DNA of 64,000 bases, taken from assembly GCA_038503075.1 (NCBI GenBank), contig JBCAML010000003.1:992001-1056000 (forward strand), read 5' to 3'. Under the pieces are notes generated by a model, which saw only the letters and a list, made by a program, of their open reading frames with translations, searched no databases and was not told the origin of the DNA. Source of the DNA: Gyromitra esculenta. Its lineage: Eukaryota > Ascomycota > Pezizomycetes > Pezizales > Discinaceae. Each line of letters starts with the position of its first letter. The stretch's first letter is position 1. The translations under genes were made by a program, and so were the position numbers. This document shows, piece after piece, positions 11,811-25,149 of the stretch.

Positions 11811-14300
11811 TTAAGTCCATTGTTCCATCAATCTAGCCCTCGTAGTCCACATCCTCAATCGCTTACCATATATATACATCGGGATCGTGGACAGTAAGCA
11901 CGCCATATGAATTCCGCCAAGGGCTAGGAACACGGTCTTAGAACCATCTGCGGCAAGCCAGCGATTGAAGAAAAGGGAGAATACGAGACCGTGGAAGACG
12001 TCTAATACTTTGTCAGTAAAATTATACGGTATAAGGAGAAGGGAAGTAGGGAAATTACTCTTCGAGAAGTTAAGAGTGACGAGTGCTTCGCCAGCGTACT
12101 GGCGGTAGGAGTCAACGCAAAAGGTAATCGCCGTCGTCGATCCAAGGGAACATCCAAACGAGATCAAGCCGAAGAAGACAGTGGGAACAATCCAGTTATC
12201 GCGTTCATTTGCGGACCAGCCGAACCTGAACAGTTTCTATCAGTAAGCCATAGCGAGCGTTAAAGGTGCGAGAGGGAAAAGGCCATACCCCATCAATCCA
12301 ATCGCAGTAGTAATCGCCACAGGAATTCCCATAATGAGTCTAAACTCCGGTTCATATACACCCCCATTCGCCCTGCTCATAGCCCTGACAACGATGTCCG
12401 AGACCTTCCCAGCTACTGCCGTGCCAATAATCCCACCAATGAATGGCGATAAATACACTAGCCCTGTCTGGAGGCGTGTGAAATTGTATGGCTGCACTTG
12501 GTAGATGTGCGCAACAGTCTCCGAAAGCACGATTAGCCAGCCAACAGAGAGCGAGTAGACCACAGTTGACCATAGAACTGCGGGATATCTGAAGAGGATG
12601 ATAGGTCTAATGGCTGCTTTCCACCAAGATTCGTGTCGGAGAACTCCGCTGTAGACCCTGAGTGACTGAGTGAATGTTTTTGGAGTGACTGGGCGCTCCG
12701 GGTCGGGATGAAGTGCGAGGTCAACTTTCACGGGCTCTGCTGCAGCACGGCGAACATAATCATCGAGCGACGCGCGTGAAGTTTTCTCATTGGTCAACAT
12801 ATAAAGCTCTCTCGCAGGCAAAGCTTCATTCTCAATCACGTCTTCATCTTTTGGCTTCTCGGAGTCCACGAAACGAGCATGCCTCGTCTCAGATCTGTGT
12901 GCATCAACTGCTATCCCAGGGCTCTCCGCCTGAACCCCATGGACAGGGCAAACATCCTCCCGGGGTGCTGCAGTAATATCCACTGAAGCTCGACGAGACC
13001 TAGACTTTGCCTTCCTCCTGCTTGAGCCCGAGTGTGAAAAGATGCTAGATGAAGCCCTGCGAAGGAATGAGGGCGTCTTCTTTGGTCGCGGTGTACGGTC
13101 CCAAAAGGTTTCCGGGACAAAAAGGAATAAAAGGCCCAAGTTGAATCCAACAACGATTGCAACAATCCTAAGTGAGAAACGTAAGCTTTCTCCATTTGCC
13201 TTCTTCATTGGGCTGGGAATGTCCTACCAAAATACCCATCTCCAATCCTTCGCTTGGATGATGACTGCACTGACCAGCGGAACTAAATTCTTCCCCCCCA
13301 ATAATAGCAACGTATATATACCAACACGATAAGCTCTCTCATGAAGGAAGAAGATTTCCGCAATCGTAGCACTTGGAAGCGACTCGCAGGGAGAAACTCC
13401 AATGCCCATAAATATTCTTCCAGCTACCAACGATCCATATGATTGTGAAGCAGCACACCATATAGCAGAGAGGACGAAGATGACCACACCGAGTAAATAT
13501 ACTGGCCGTTTGCCGAAAATGATGGCAGTTGGTGAGGATATCAAAGCACCTATACCCATTCCCATCATATAAAGCCCTACAATTAAGAAAATAGTTAGCT
13601 CTAGATCTGGTACAGTAAGGGCCGCTCATTTGCCAAAATATAAACAGCAAAAAGAAAAAGTTGCCAGTCTTGTTTGGATCTACTATATCCCACTGGCTAC
13701 AAGCATTTGCAAGTTGGTAGAGATATTTAATGTTGAGTTGAACCTTGTGTGAGTTTCAACGTTCAAGGATCCGGCTCGTACCCGTTGAAAACGGCAATAT
13801 CACAAAAACAACCACACCAAGGCCAAGACCAGCAAACCACATCTTGGTATCGCTCCCAATCAAATATTACTGAAACGCTGGCTTACCGGTTGTCAACGCA
13901 ACGTCTGGTATCGAGACGTTGAACGTTTTCGCCACATCATTAAATCCAGCAGCCAGTATGGGCGTCTGGCCACCACCAACGAGACAGTGCCAACCCAAGC
14001 TCAGCAACGCGATATCTCTCCGCCAACTAGCCCAGTTTAGCGGGTCATCCGGATGGTCATCTGGCTGCGGATTCAGGATGATAGCTCCGTCAGGAGTTCG
14101 CTTCGCCTCTTCACGGGGGAGCTCATCGAGACCGAGAGGCTCCTGCGTAGTAGATGTGAGTAGGAGAACGGTACCTATCCATTTTTGCGGCTAATTAGTA
14201 GAGGCTTCCAAACACGCGAGGAGAACATGGGAATAGACACACCTGGAACTTCTGTCGTCTCCGGATCCTCCAAAACACCCAGGGACCAACGTTTTCCCAT
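11811..14300 (-). CDS. MFS transporter (DHA1-like)
   Basis: Plasma-membrane major facilitator transporter, 662 residues. Minus-strand exons: 14300-14243, 14174-13887, 13576-13228, 13167-12289, 12225-11811; every join keeps frame. The N-terminal region has the family signature before the first helix (LNPQPDDHPDDPLNWASW). Further landmarks are TTGLYMMGMGIGALISSP across the exon 2/3 join, GRIFMGIG, and VPETFWDR after helix 6. About twelve hydrophobic segments are visible. The central cytosolic loop (roughly residues 258-405) is very long and rich in Ser/Arg and acidic residues. Intron 2 is about 310 nt, long for this window. The family exports or imports small organic molecules; the substrate cannot be read from sequence. 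No biosynthetic cluster adjoins it. Confidence 0.88.
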
Positions 14301-17300
14301 TTTTCTTAAATAGGAAGGGAAAATCGAGGAGAAGTCAAGGGATGGCCTTCAGAGCCTTTCCTAAAGTTCAAGCGCTCCCTCCTAGGTATCTAAATACTCG
14401 GAAACTTGATATTACACATCCCAATACCTTCAGCTCTTGTGACCGCCCTCTCGCCCCCGCTCGTCTCGCCCTCTGGGGGACTTAATGGATCAGCGCCCAC
14501 TTTGTCCTTCCATCACGAATTCCGTTAGTGCGCGCGCGATTGCCGGGTGGTCGGTGTTGAAGTCTAGATAAGAAATTGCTGTGATGTCATATCTACCAAA
14601 ACACTTCAACTGTCCCGTTTGTAGCTTTCCTCTATCCGGTCGACTCCGCACGTGCAGTGTGAAGGGTCCAACCCACGCCCCGCATCTATTGTGGCCTTGG
14701 TTGGCCCTTGCATACGTCGACGACTCAGTCTGCTTGCTTCTGTTGCCTCTTTATTTACGAACCGAGATTACCTACTCTGCCTACCACTGGCCCTATTGGC
14801 AACAGGCCCGCGTTACCCACTAACAACATGTATTCATATGGCTGAGCGACGAGACTCCATGAGACCCGGGTTGTTGATAGACGACTTCGCTTTAGCACCG
14901 GATATTATTTCATGCGTGGATCTATCCCCAAAGCTACGCATCCTAGCCTGCGAAAGATCGATCAACCAAAGCTCTCTTTTACCCGACGGTCAACACAAAA
15001 TACCGCTGTAAGATCGAAAAAAGACGGGGACAAGTGCGGGCATCCATCCATCAGAGGGACCTCAAGCATTTTATTTTTATGATAGAAGTGACACTTGCCC
15101 ACCAGAGGCGAGCACATAAGACGTGCGCTTAACAGACTGACTTTAGCGCACCCTTTGCACACCTGATTTTTTTTACTTTATTCTGTTTGATTCTCCTTTT
15201 ATGTAGACTGACCATCAAGATGGTCATGAGAGCCACCCACCAGGGATTAACGGCATTCTTACATCAAGTGGCATGTGGCATCCCTGCACCCCCGCATCTT
15301 GGGGTATCCTTCTGATAGATCGCTGGGACCACCATAAACTCCACGTAGCCATTTTTAACTCCTGCTAGTCATAAGTGCTCACAGAAGGCGCCCCGCCCCG
15401 ACTCTCCCCAAGAAAGAAAGAGGTGCTCGTTAGTTCTTTCGGGGTGTCATCTTCCTAAGAACACTAGCGTCTCGATAGGCCAATACAGTAGGGTGATGTT
15501 TCGCACCGATATCCACGCTTCTCACTATGACAAAAGCCTATCTTGAGCCGCCAAAATGTCGAGTGTTAAGCTTCTACTTTTTTGCCAGAACATCAGGCCA
15601 TCTTATGGAAAGCAGGTCATAAAATCTTAAGACTTTTCCTTACATGATCTATTCCAAAAAATGGGTTGCTCTACAGGCGGTTCCTCGATCACAACTTTGT
15701 TAACTTTGATATATAAGCATATCACATGCCATTAAAACTATGGTGTGAACCAAAGCTACGGCATAGGCTGCTACATCTCACTATCCCCATCTTACCATCA
15801 CTCAGCTGAATCAAGATTTCAAGGAAATTACAATAACCAACAGGCGTCTCGCGCTACTGGAACTTATTTTCTCCGGGAAATTCTCGTACCCATTTCCACC
15901 AAAGTGATGGGGTGTGTGAAAGACTTCACGTATGTCGACCACATCATCGAGTGAAGAACCATGATCCTAAAGTATTGGCTTAACTTTAGCTTGCTTCTCG
16001 TTCAGTGTACCATTATAGGGTTTGCCACATAAAGTATACATGCTCTCCATAAACCACAACGGATTATTCTTCCTAAAACCAGCTTAGAGGCTACGATACC
16101 CCTTCTAAAAAAGCTCGTTATTCTACTCTAACTAATATAACTATGCACAAAGCTCAGCAGGGAGTAAGCGGGGCTCTATCAAAATTCCGTGCCAACTGCG
16201 TGCTCACTTCATTGGACGAGCGGGGCAGTTGGATTTGGCGCCCCACGCTTGCTCCAGAGAGGTGTCTAGCTGCATATTATGGGTTAGGGTTATATAAAGA
16301 AGGTAGCTATAGCCGAGCCCCACAACCCGGCAGCGAACAGCCATGCATATAGAAAGAGGCTGGGGAAACTAACATTGGACGGTTGAAATGATGATTTGTT
16401 TTAGCTACCCCCGTGCTGCAGAGCTTTATCACGCATAGTTGTAAGCCTGGGGGAACATGTTGGTGCGATAGACACAGCCTTGTAGGCAATGGCGGTAGCC
16501 GTGGTAAACTCCGTTTAACCTTTACTTTGCTAAGTATAGAAACTTCGGTATTGATGTTAAAGTCGTTAGGCTCATTAATCACTGTCCTCTCTATGGAACT
16601 AAAGCGCTATGAAAACCGAAAGTCCACCATGAACTTCGCCAGGAGGATTGAAAATCTTTATAGCACGCTGTGTTCACACGCTTAAGAACCGTAGAGATAT
16701 TTCTACCTAGCGTCTAGAACCCGATTGGCCTGGAGGCTATCTTACTAAGTTTCTACCACTTTCTAACATTAGCTTTTCACCGCTAGATACTTAAATTCGT
16801 GTCTACTACTAAAGAATAGTAAAGTAAACAACGAGACAGCAATTCCACCCCGTACCCGTTTGGAGTAAAGTTTGGTTGATCTAAACCCTCCCAAGTAGTT
16901 TGTATTCGTCAATATGTAGATCCTGCACTTACTTCAGAGGAGTCCCCAAAGACAGCATGTTAGTATTAAAAATATAACTTCAGTTGTGGTCACAATGGCC
17001 ACCTTAAGTACAGCTACAACTACAACTACAACTGCTGCCCCCGGTTTGAATCTGATTCGTGTTTCTAGTGAATATTAATCACCTGAAATCACTCGGTCAA
17101 GCCTACTGCCCAATGTTGGGAAATTAGGTAGATCAACATCTAGGTACATAACTAGAGACTAAAGCGAGAGACGAACTAAAAGGAACGCTATAGATAAACG
17201 CGAAATACTAGAAAGTTACATTATGGCGACTATTAATATGGGAAGCCTTATTAAAACGCATTATCGATATCCCGTGCACGTGTGTGGGCAGGCGTATTAC

Positions 17301-20300
17301 GAAAAGAGCGCTTTCTCGAAATAGGTTCCGACTTTAATCTAGCCAAAGACGTTAGAGCAAGCATATTTCAGCTATCTGGTACGATTGCGCGGATAGTATC
17401 TCATCTCCCTAACTTATCATCGCCTAAGACTCCATAAACAAAATATATTTCCGGCATGACTTTCAGCAGCCCGCGTACCCGTCGGAGAGCAAACTCATAT
17501 CTAATATCTGCTGCTCTCAATCAAATAGCTATGGGCTACCATTCAAATTAGCGCAACGTCGCGATTTTCGCTATGCTGGGAGCCGGGCCAATTCCCACCA
17601 CCGTTTACACCCTATTTGCAAGAAGACGGTCCCTCTCTTCTTGAAACAAATCTGCGTTCTTTTAACTTATCTATTTGTACTTATAGTAAGATACTTCTAT
17701 ACAGCCTAAGTTTTCTCGCTGAGGGGTTTCAAAAATGCTGTCCTTGAGCTTTAAGTCCTTGGCCACACCATTTCCTCTCAGATCAGCTCTAGAGATATGA
17801 TTTTAAACATTGAATGTAGTGTTCATATCACTCAAATAGCCTAGTACTCCGAAAACGCGTTTTTGGCCTAATTGAATATTTTACTCTCCGATTTAGTCAT
17901 AAAATATCACTCGATATTTGATCATTGAGGAAATATTAATGTTCGTGCGAGAAGGAACCAGCTAGAGATGAACAATAGAAAGCCCTAACTTCAGCATATT
18001 AGTTAAGTATAATATAGGATGTATAGGAAACTTAACCCGTGCTAAGAGATTAGTACGGATCAGCTGAGTTAGGCTAGCTAAAGGGTAGATGCATGCAAGT
18101 ACATGATGTAAGGGTCCCAAAACAAGTTGGAACCAATTAAATCTCTGGAGGAAGCAGAACCAAGCTCACTAATAAACCAGGTTCTGGGGAGGGCATATGA
18201 GGGGATCCAGCCAGCTTTTTGAGTTTTAGCCTAGAATAAAACACTCAAAATCACGAGGCAGATGCGAAGCGGCCCTTCAATTGCAACCCCTCCCATGCAG
18301 ATGTTCACTCGCTCTCCCACCACAAACTTTCATGATGAGAGTAGTCAGGGGGCTGCCAGAGCCTAAGCCGGGATGGCGACTTCTAACATTAACCTCTCTC
18401 ATTCGCAAATTTCAGAAATCGCTTTCCTCTTTTTTTGAACCTTGATGCCGAGGAAAAGTGTGCCGCCTCTGGAGAACAGCATTCTATAGCATTCTTAAAG
18501 AGCCAATAAGATCGCTTGCAGGAATGGATCAACAAATTTGGGACGGGAACGGTACCCGGGAACCCATATGTATCATGCGCCATCACTCGCCTACTACACA
18601 CTAAACAGCTACTCCTTTAAAACAACTCCCAAACTCAAAAAGTCTCACATCTCTAGCCTTATCTCATCTCAGCACCGAATCTTTAATTCAATGTTTAACT
18701 TCATCCAATGAATTCGTTCAATCTACAAATCTCAAACTGCCTATCTCAACGGTTATCGAGGATACCTCGATCTCGCTGCAAGGCATACGCATCCCCATCT
18801 TAATTAAGGTCGAGCCTTATGATCCACGATGGTGATCACGAACCCCTGGTATCATCTCGTCACGTCAAAGTATATTCGAGTTTGCCCACCAGATGTGTTT
18901 CAACGTATTTATTACTGGAACAAACGGTGAAGTAGCAAATACCTACCCCTAAGTAGTGATGTGGTGAGATCTGAAGGTACCAAGACCACGTCATGGTTCC
19001 TGGGGCCAATAATATCGGGACACAACAGCTGGTCGTCGCTTCGCAACGCAACGTAGATCACGGCGCAGCGAGTTCTCAGCCTATAATTCTTGATGAACAC
19101 AAGTCTGTGGACGTGTCATTAATAGATCGATGATAATAATAGTACGGCTGCCAATCAGCATAGACATGATAGGGGTTTATGAGAAACCTTAGACATGGGT
19201 TTAAGGAATACCGTAAGTTACTATGTCACTACTTCCAAGAAATTTGAGGCCTCTCGATCCCCCAAAAGACCTCGCTATCAGAACTTAGTTAGTCGCGGTG
19301 CCCCAGTAATACACGTATGACTCAATTTCCACTAGTTAATAGGCCTGAAAAGTGAGCTTTGGGAAATTGGATAGCGCAGCGAGTTCGTTTTTGACATCAA
19401 AAAGTATGGTTTTCCAGGATCCCTATGCCCAAAAAAAAGACGGATGCCCTCGTGATATAGCCCCCACGAGATATACCACTGGTCAATTAGTGTATCGTCT
19501 GGAAGGTATAGTATTAACACATCTGTCTTCGGCAATACTTGGTCCTTGGAATTACTTGAAGCATTGACAGATAGGCTTAGTACCACGATGCCTGGGCATC
19601 CTTATTCTATACTTGAAGACGACATGAAGGATGGATCTCTCGACTTTAAGCCTTATATGAGATCTTACTAGAATCAAGTTTTCACAAAATTAGGGGCTTA
19701 CGGGAAACCGAGTGATACGATAAGTTAAAGTATTGATTTCAGTATGGTCCCTGAAATTTACAGACCTCTAGGCAATATGGCCAGACCGCTCAACCAATAT
19801 TTCGTAAGTAGGATCGGCTCCACTATCGCTACATCCTGAGGACATATAAACCCCAGTAATCCTTTCTGGATATTAACTCCTGCTAGATAGCGGATCCGGT
19901 ACGTATACGATCAGCACGAAAGGTGCCGAAACCCAACATACTCGAACCCATCACAGCTGTAGATTAGATAAGACTTGACGGTTGTGAAAATAATGGGCTT
20001 CCTTGACAGACCTAGTATATGAATAAATACAAAATTGACTCCAGATAATAACCATAGTTGAGTGATATCTCATGATACGTACAAAAAAACAAGATCTTCA
20101 AAATTTCACATTACCGTCGATTCAAGGTTATTTGAGTTCCTGCTTGCCAGATTTCTGTAAACACAAAGATTCAAGCGCAGATACGAAGTTTTCATTCACT
20201 CCTATCCGCCCTTCCTAATAACAAGACCCCAGTTCTCATCTATGCAACGTTAACACTTCTACCATTCTAACAAAGTTTAACTATATTAACAATATCACTA

Positions 20301-21727
20301 ACTTCCCTGGACACTCTATATTCTACTGTAGCCCTACCCTATATCCTAAGCCAAGACGTCTAAATAAGATGTGGCGGCCAAGAACCTGAAGGCTGAAGCC
20401 ACAGAGAAAGCTTGTCGGACATAAAACCTACACTTATAATTTTAGGTATAGACTAACATGTGATCAGCCTAGCCCCACCCTAGTCGAAAAGAAACCACTG
20501 CCCAGAGCAGAGTAGACCAGAATATCCTTTGTGCTATAACCTTTGTGGCATTCCCGCCACACTCTATCTATCTATCGCCACCCAATTCCCTTTAGGCTCG
20601 CCACATCTTATTTGGACGACTTGAAGTAGGACGGCCTGAAGTACCATCCGGTACCTTTAACTTAACCCTAACCCTGCTACGCAGCACCAAACTCTCTCTC
20701 TCTCTCGCATTTAATATAAAAGCAAAGCCAACAATCATCACAAATTAAGTACATGTAGCTCGATGCTCATACATCGCGAGGGAGTGCCTGCGTTTTCAAG
20801 ATCACGATGAGAGGATCGCGACCAATTCCCATCCCCGTCCACGGGAGAAAGCGAACCATAAGCCAAGGGCGATGTTTGTTATCATTGAACTGATATGGAC
20901 ACAATACCTTGAGACCAGGCACTGGGTTACAAGTCCAGAATACTTGAAAACTCGACCGTACGAGGGCGTATATGTGTGTGTGCTGTCACCATTGAGGATC
21001 GACGGTGTATCCGGCCACTGTTACGTCCTAATGACGAGAAAGAGCTATAGCTATATCCGAAGGAATTTTACATGTGCTATTCAAGTACAGCCACCAATAA
21101 TCAAAGAAAGAGTATATTATATGGTGATCTAGGTGCGTGTAGTGATTCGGGGTAGATAAAGCTGCAAGGTCGCGAGGTAAATCATCAGATCAGATGGCTA
21201 TTGTGGGAAGGAAAAAACAACGGAACGAGACACTCCCGTCCGATGAATCATTGAGAGAATTAACGAAAATGTATTTTACCGACATCTCATCTGAACGTAC
21301 TCCTTACAGAGTCATCGTTATTTCCAATATTGGGAGATACTGTATGGGATCGAGAGGGGGTGGGGGAACTGCCAGCAGTTCAAGGCAATGAGGGCGTGTG
21401 TTCCTGACAACATCTTCTTCTGCTTCTGAGGAAGGGGGGGGGGTTCTTTACCTGTTCAATACCCGCTCATCGCAGTAATTTTTATTTATTATCAGAAAAA
21501 TGCGAAGGTTTCAACATCATCTATCGGGGACGCAAACGCAGCTTCACGCAAGGTGACCCGAGAAAAAAATGACGTTCCGGAAAAAATAATCGGGGGCGCG
21601 AGACAGGGTTGTGTCACGGAATTTTCATCTGAACGGCTAAGATCACACACACGACACACGCCAAAACATTTAGTTCCGAGGTCTTTTCATCTTCGATCCG
21701 AATATTCGGGCTGACGGGTACGTACAA

Positions 21728-21734
21728 TATAAAT
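21728..21734 (+). promoter_or_regulatory. TATA-like element before a small ORF
   Basis: TATAAAT lies 46 bases before the ATG at 21780, in a stretch of higher GC than the surrounding spacer. Suggestive of a promoter only. Confidence 0.25.
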
Positions 21735-21779
21735 CGGCGGGAGAAGTAAAATAAAATCTACATATCTAGAAGTACAGAC

Positions 21780-22016
21780 ATGGATTTCCCGGCCCATCAT
21801 CCCAGATTTAAATTTTTTTCGCACGACGATGATCTGAGTTGTAACGGCGTTTCTTTAAATAATCCGAATACCAAGATGGATTTGTTTATCCGCTGCAAAG
21901 AAACGAACCGGGGAGCGATTTTCCTACTCTCTTCCCTGCTGGCATACTCCGAGAATCGGGTTGCCGTTACAGATCGCGAATCTGAGGTACTCCCTGGGAA
22001 CATGGGGCGACATTGA
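21780..22016 (+). CDS. Hypothetical small protein, 78 residues
   Basis: ATG-started frame 46 bases after a TATA-like element. The product is charged (several Asp, Arg and Lys), with one hydrophobic patch (GAIFLLSSLLAYS, residues 42-54). A GTACTC within the frame, after the codons for RESE, could serve as a weak donor, so the real product may be spliced and end differently. No family is recognised. It may be a chance frame. Confidence 0.2.
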   Translation: MDFPAHHPRFKFFSHDDDLSCNGVSLNNPNTKMDLFIRCKETNRGAIFLLSSLLAYSENRVAVTDRESEVLPGNMGRH

Positions 22017-25000
22017 AATCCCTAGAGTCAGCAGAGCTCCGAGGACACTTACCCGAGTCTTGTGATTTTCGACACGATTCGCGATATACACCCTTATAGA
22101 TACCCGGGGAGGACAGCAGGCATACGTATCGTAGGGCACATGTAGCTATCTATCATTGACAGAGTCAGGCTGTTGGTGTTTAGGTTAGCTTGCAGAAAGA
22201 TACCCTGGCCCTGGGTCCGGGTAGATAGCACGGGCCAACATCTGATACGGGGTGGTGAGGATCGTGAACTGTTATAAACATCAGGCAAAGCTGGCTCAAC
22301 CCATTGCGATCGCGATGATTCTGCCCTACGTGTATCTCAAATTGCGCGCATGCCGCCCAAGTGCCATGCCTCAGATGACTGGGGTACTGGAGAAACCCCA
22401 CAATGACTCCGCAAAATTTGACAGAACGGCCGCCGGATTGATGCTCTCGCAGGCTGCTCCTACGTCAAGGCCTAGATCGTTGAAACAAAAAAGAAACCAA
22501 ACATTAGTGGTTCTTGGTATTATCTGCTTCACCGGTGATCTCCTCTCTGTTTGGAGATTTCGTTTCACAGTCACGCCAGATTGAATTTTGCGCCTCCGTA
22601 ACACAAAAGTGAAGTTTTTTTTTAAGCTTCTTGAGTGGAAGATCTGTAACCAATCATCGTGTTCCTGACATCCCGTCATTCGTGTTACTTAGCGATATCA
22701 AAATTCCCCGAGTCTACCGAGCTGCGCACACATTCCCGTGCTGTAAGCTGCCGTGCGGGGACACAAATGTTTCAGCCCACCCCCCTCATTGGTTCTTTTG
22801 TCGTCGAAGTCTCTCTCTTCCAATATAAACATCTCATGCCGCAGCTATCCAGCTGAGATAATAAAAATAAAATAAAATAAACCTTGGAAACCACACTTCA
22901 TGCAACTGCGCGCGCGCGCGAGCAAAAACGATTGGTACTTTTGATACCCTGAAGAATAAACAAACAGCCTTGTCTGGGTAAAATGACATTCCCGACGCTT
23001 CTGTTTGGTCCATATATTACATCATAATGTCCTGCTAACACATATATAACTCAGCACACTCATCGCGATCGCTGTTCCACTAGATTTGGACAAAATCCGA
23101 TTGCTGCTCATCGAACAATTCAAATCGCTCTACCATGGCTCAAAGAATCCAATCCGATACGTCCATCAATTTCGGGCTGATCTGTTTCGAGCAGTTTCTG
23201 CTTCTTGAGCTAAGCAGATCCAATGGATCTGATCACGATGATTAGCTACTCTACCCCAGAGTACTGTCAAGCCGTCATAGAGCGTCCGTCCGCGGGTGGG
23301 TGGATGGGTGGAGTGGGGTTTGGGGGGGGGAGGAAGAGGAAGATGGTTGGATTATCCAAAAAAGACCGTTATGTTGAAGTTTGAGTTTCGATATCGCATT
23401 CTTATGAGCCTATCGCGTAACCAGCGAGGCCGAGACAATCATTTCAATGTGCAGCTATTTTGAGACTCAAATTGAACCAAACTGACAACCCTTTTTTAGA
23501 CCCTAGCGTAGGTACATACAGCCTACCCTATGGCATCGCGAACACAGTGTGTAGAGTGGTTTCTCCATCGAAAAAGCCGGTAGAAAGTGGGGGAGGGGTG
23601 TGGGAATGGGAAAACATCTTGATGGCTTGCGCAATTACGCAGGTGGGTGCGATCCCAATACTGCGTCCGGCAAAGGAATCTCCCCGACAAAAGATGGTGT
23701 TGAGAGTTGCATACAGAAAAATAGCTAAGGTTGACTATGAACGTCAAGTTTGCAGGGCGGCTAGAGGAGGACCATGGGAAGGAGATGTTGGGGCGCTGGT
23801 CGGGATTCCAGGCCGGGATGGCAGGCATGATGGCAAAAAAAACCATGGAAGACAGAATTCGGTGTTGCGCTGGTCGAATAAGGCGCTTGTCACTTGGGGC
23901 TTGAGCCGAAAACGAGGAGAGCTGACAAGTTAGTAGAAGCGCTAAAAGAGCCAGTTTTTTTTTTCGATCGTTTGTAGATTGGTCGAGAGATTCCGTTGAA
24001 TCGGAGATTCGTCGAGAGCAGGTGCGCAAGGTTGCTGCAGGGCATCGCTGGCGGACTATTCGAGTGTACATGTGTAGTTGCATCAGCGAGCATGAGCTGC
24101 AGCTGGTATTTATTATTATTTATCTTTTTATTTTCCATTCTTTTTATATTACCTTTTTTTTTTCTTTCCGTATGCGTCTTGCGCCTCCTGTGTTATTGCC
24201 ATATATAGCAATTAGCTGTGAATACGTGCGCACGTAAGTTTCGGGTTTTGGAACAATAAGGGGGAAACTCCTGTCCATCTGGATGATCGTTGGACAATCG
24301 ATCGAGGGATGACAGGCGGTTCATAGTAATTCCGGTGGCCCCGCCAACCAGGGACGGCCATGTCTTTTTTGGATATCCACAAGTACTGGTGGAGTTTGGG
24401 ACTGTCTAGCTACCGTCCCCCGTAACTGGCCCCACGCCAACTTTAGTAGCTGCGGTAGAGTAACAGTAAGCGCGACTAACACTGCGCAGCCATGCAATGG
24501 CGTGTCAACACATCATGGGCTCAGCCTGCAGCAACAATTGACCTACGAGCTTCGATCTGAGGTGTTTGAGACTCGTCTGTTTCGCATCACTCGGTCACGC
24601 CTTGCTCTTCCTTTTTCCTTCTCTTGGGATTCTGTGATATACTTAAACCCATGTCATGCAGATTTCCAATGCATAACAGCGCCGATTAACCTACTCTTCT
24701 TAGAGAACTCTCTGCATACTCCGACCCTACTGAGAAAGAAAAAAAGCCGCGAGAAAAAAGAGGATTCCTAGAATTCACTGAATTAAACACCGATCTAAAC
24801 TCGTACATGATGTTGAAAAAGGCTTCTATAAGACTTGATGAGAACCAACCTGATTCCTCTTCTTCATCACCAACGGAAAACGCATCCAGAACACTCATCC
24901 GAGTTACTCTTCTAGTAGTAGTTGATTGTCTTAGAATGTCCTGGGGAGCACTACTGCAATCTGTACCATCTTTCACACCTTCGACTACGCCGAACTCTCA

Positions 25001-25149
25001 CTTGCTTGCGCCACTAGCTCAGTTTCTGAACTACTGTATTTCACTACCGTTGGTATGTGGCCTTATTTAAAAGGACGTGACCGCCCGCTCTGAATCCTAA
25101 CTAAAACACACACGAGCAGGCTCCTCTGTATTTACTCGTATCAATAATC

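Larger units (their letters stand above)
14301..25149. other. 11-kb gene-poor spacer
   Basis: The longest stretch without a convincing gene. The centre (about 16.5-20.5 kb) is AT-rich with scattered short frames and stops in all frames; the part from about 21.2 kb on is richer in GC. Items seen: ACAACT-type repeat near 17010, a two-unit CCCTAA run near 20661, a CT run near 20695, an AAAAT tract near 22860, a CG dinucleotide run at 22908-22920, and poly-G runs near 21430 and 23320. A small TATA-preceded frame at 21780 is listed separately. No transposon protein motif was recognised. Confidence 0.55.

Noticed and set aside
12713..13332. Plus-strand frames of 87 and 96 codons
   Set aside because: Antisense shadows of exons of the MFS gene.
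20661..20677. CCCTAACCCTG, telomere-like
   Set aside because: Only two units; too short for an interstitial telomere array.
23523..24083. 186-codon minus-strand ATG frame, with an overlapping plus-strand frame of 157 codons
   Set aside because: Both strands are open over the same GC-richer stretch, no motif is recognised and there is no promoter element; most likely chance.
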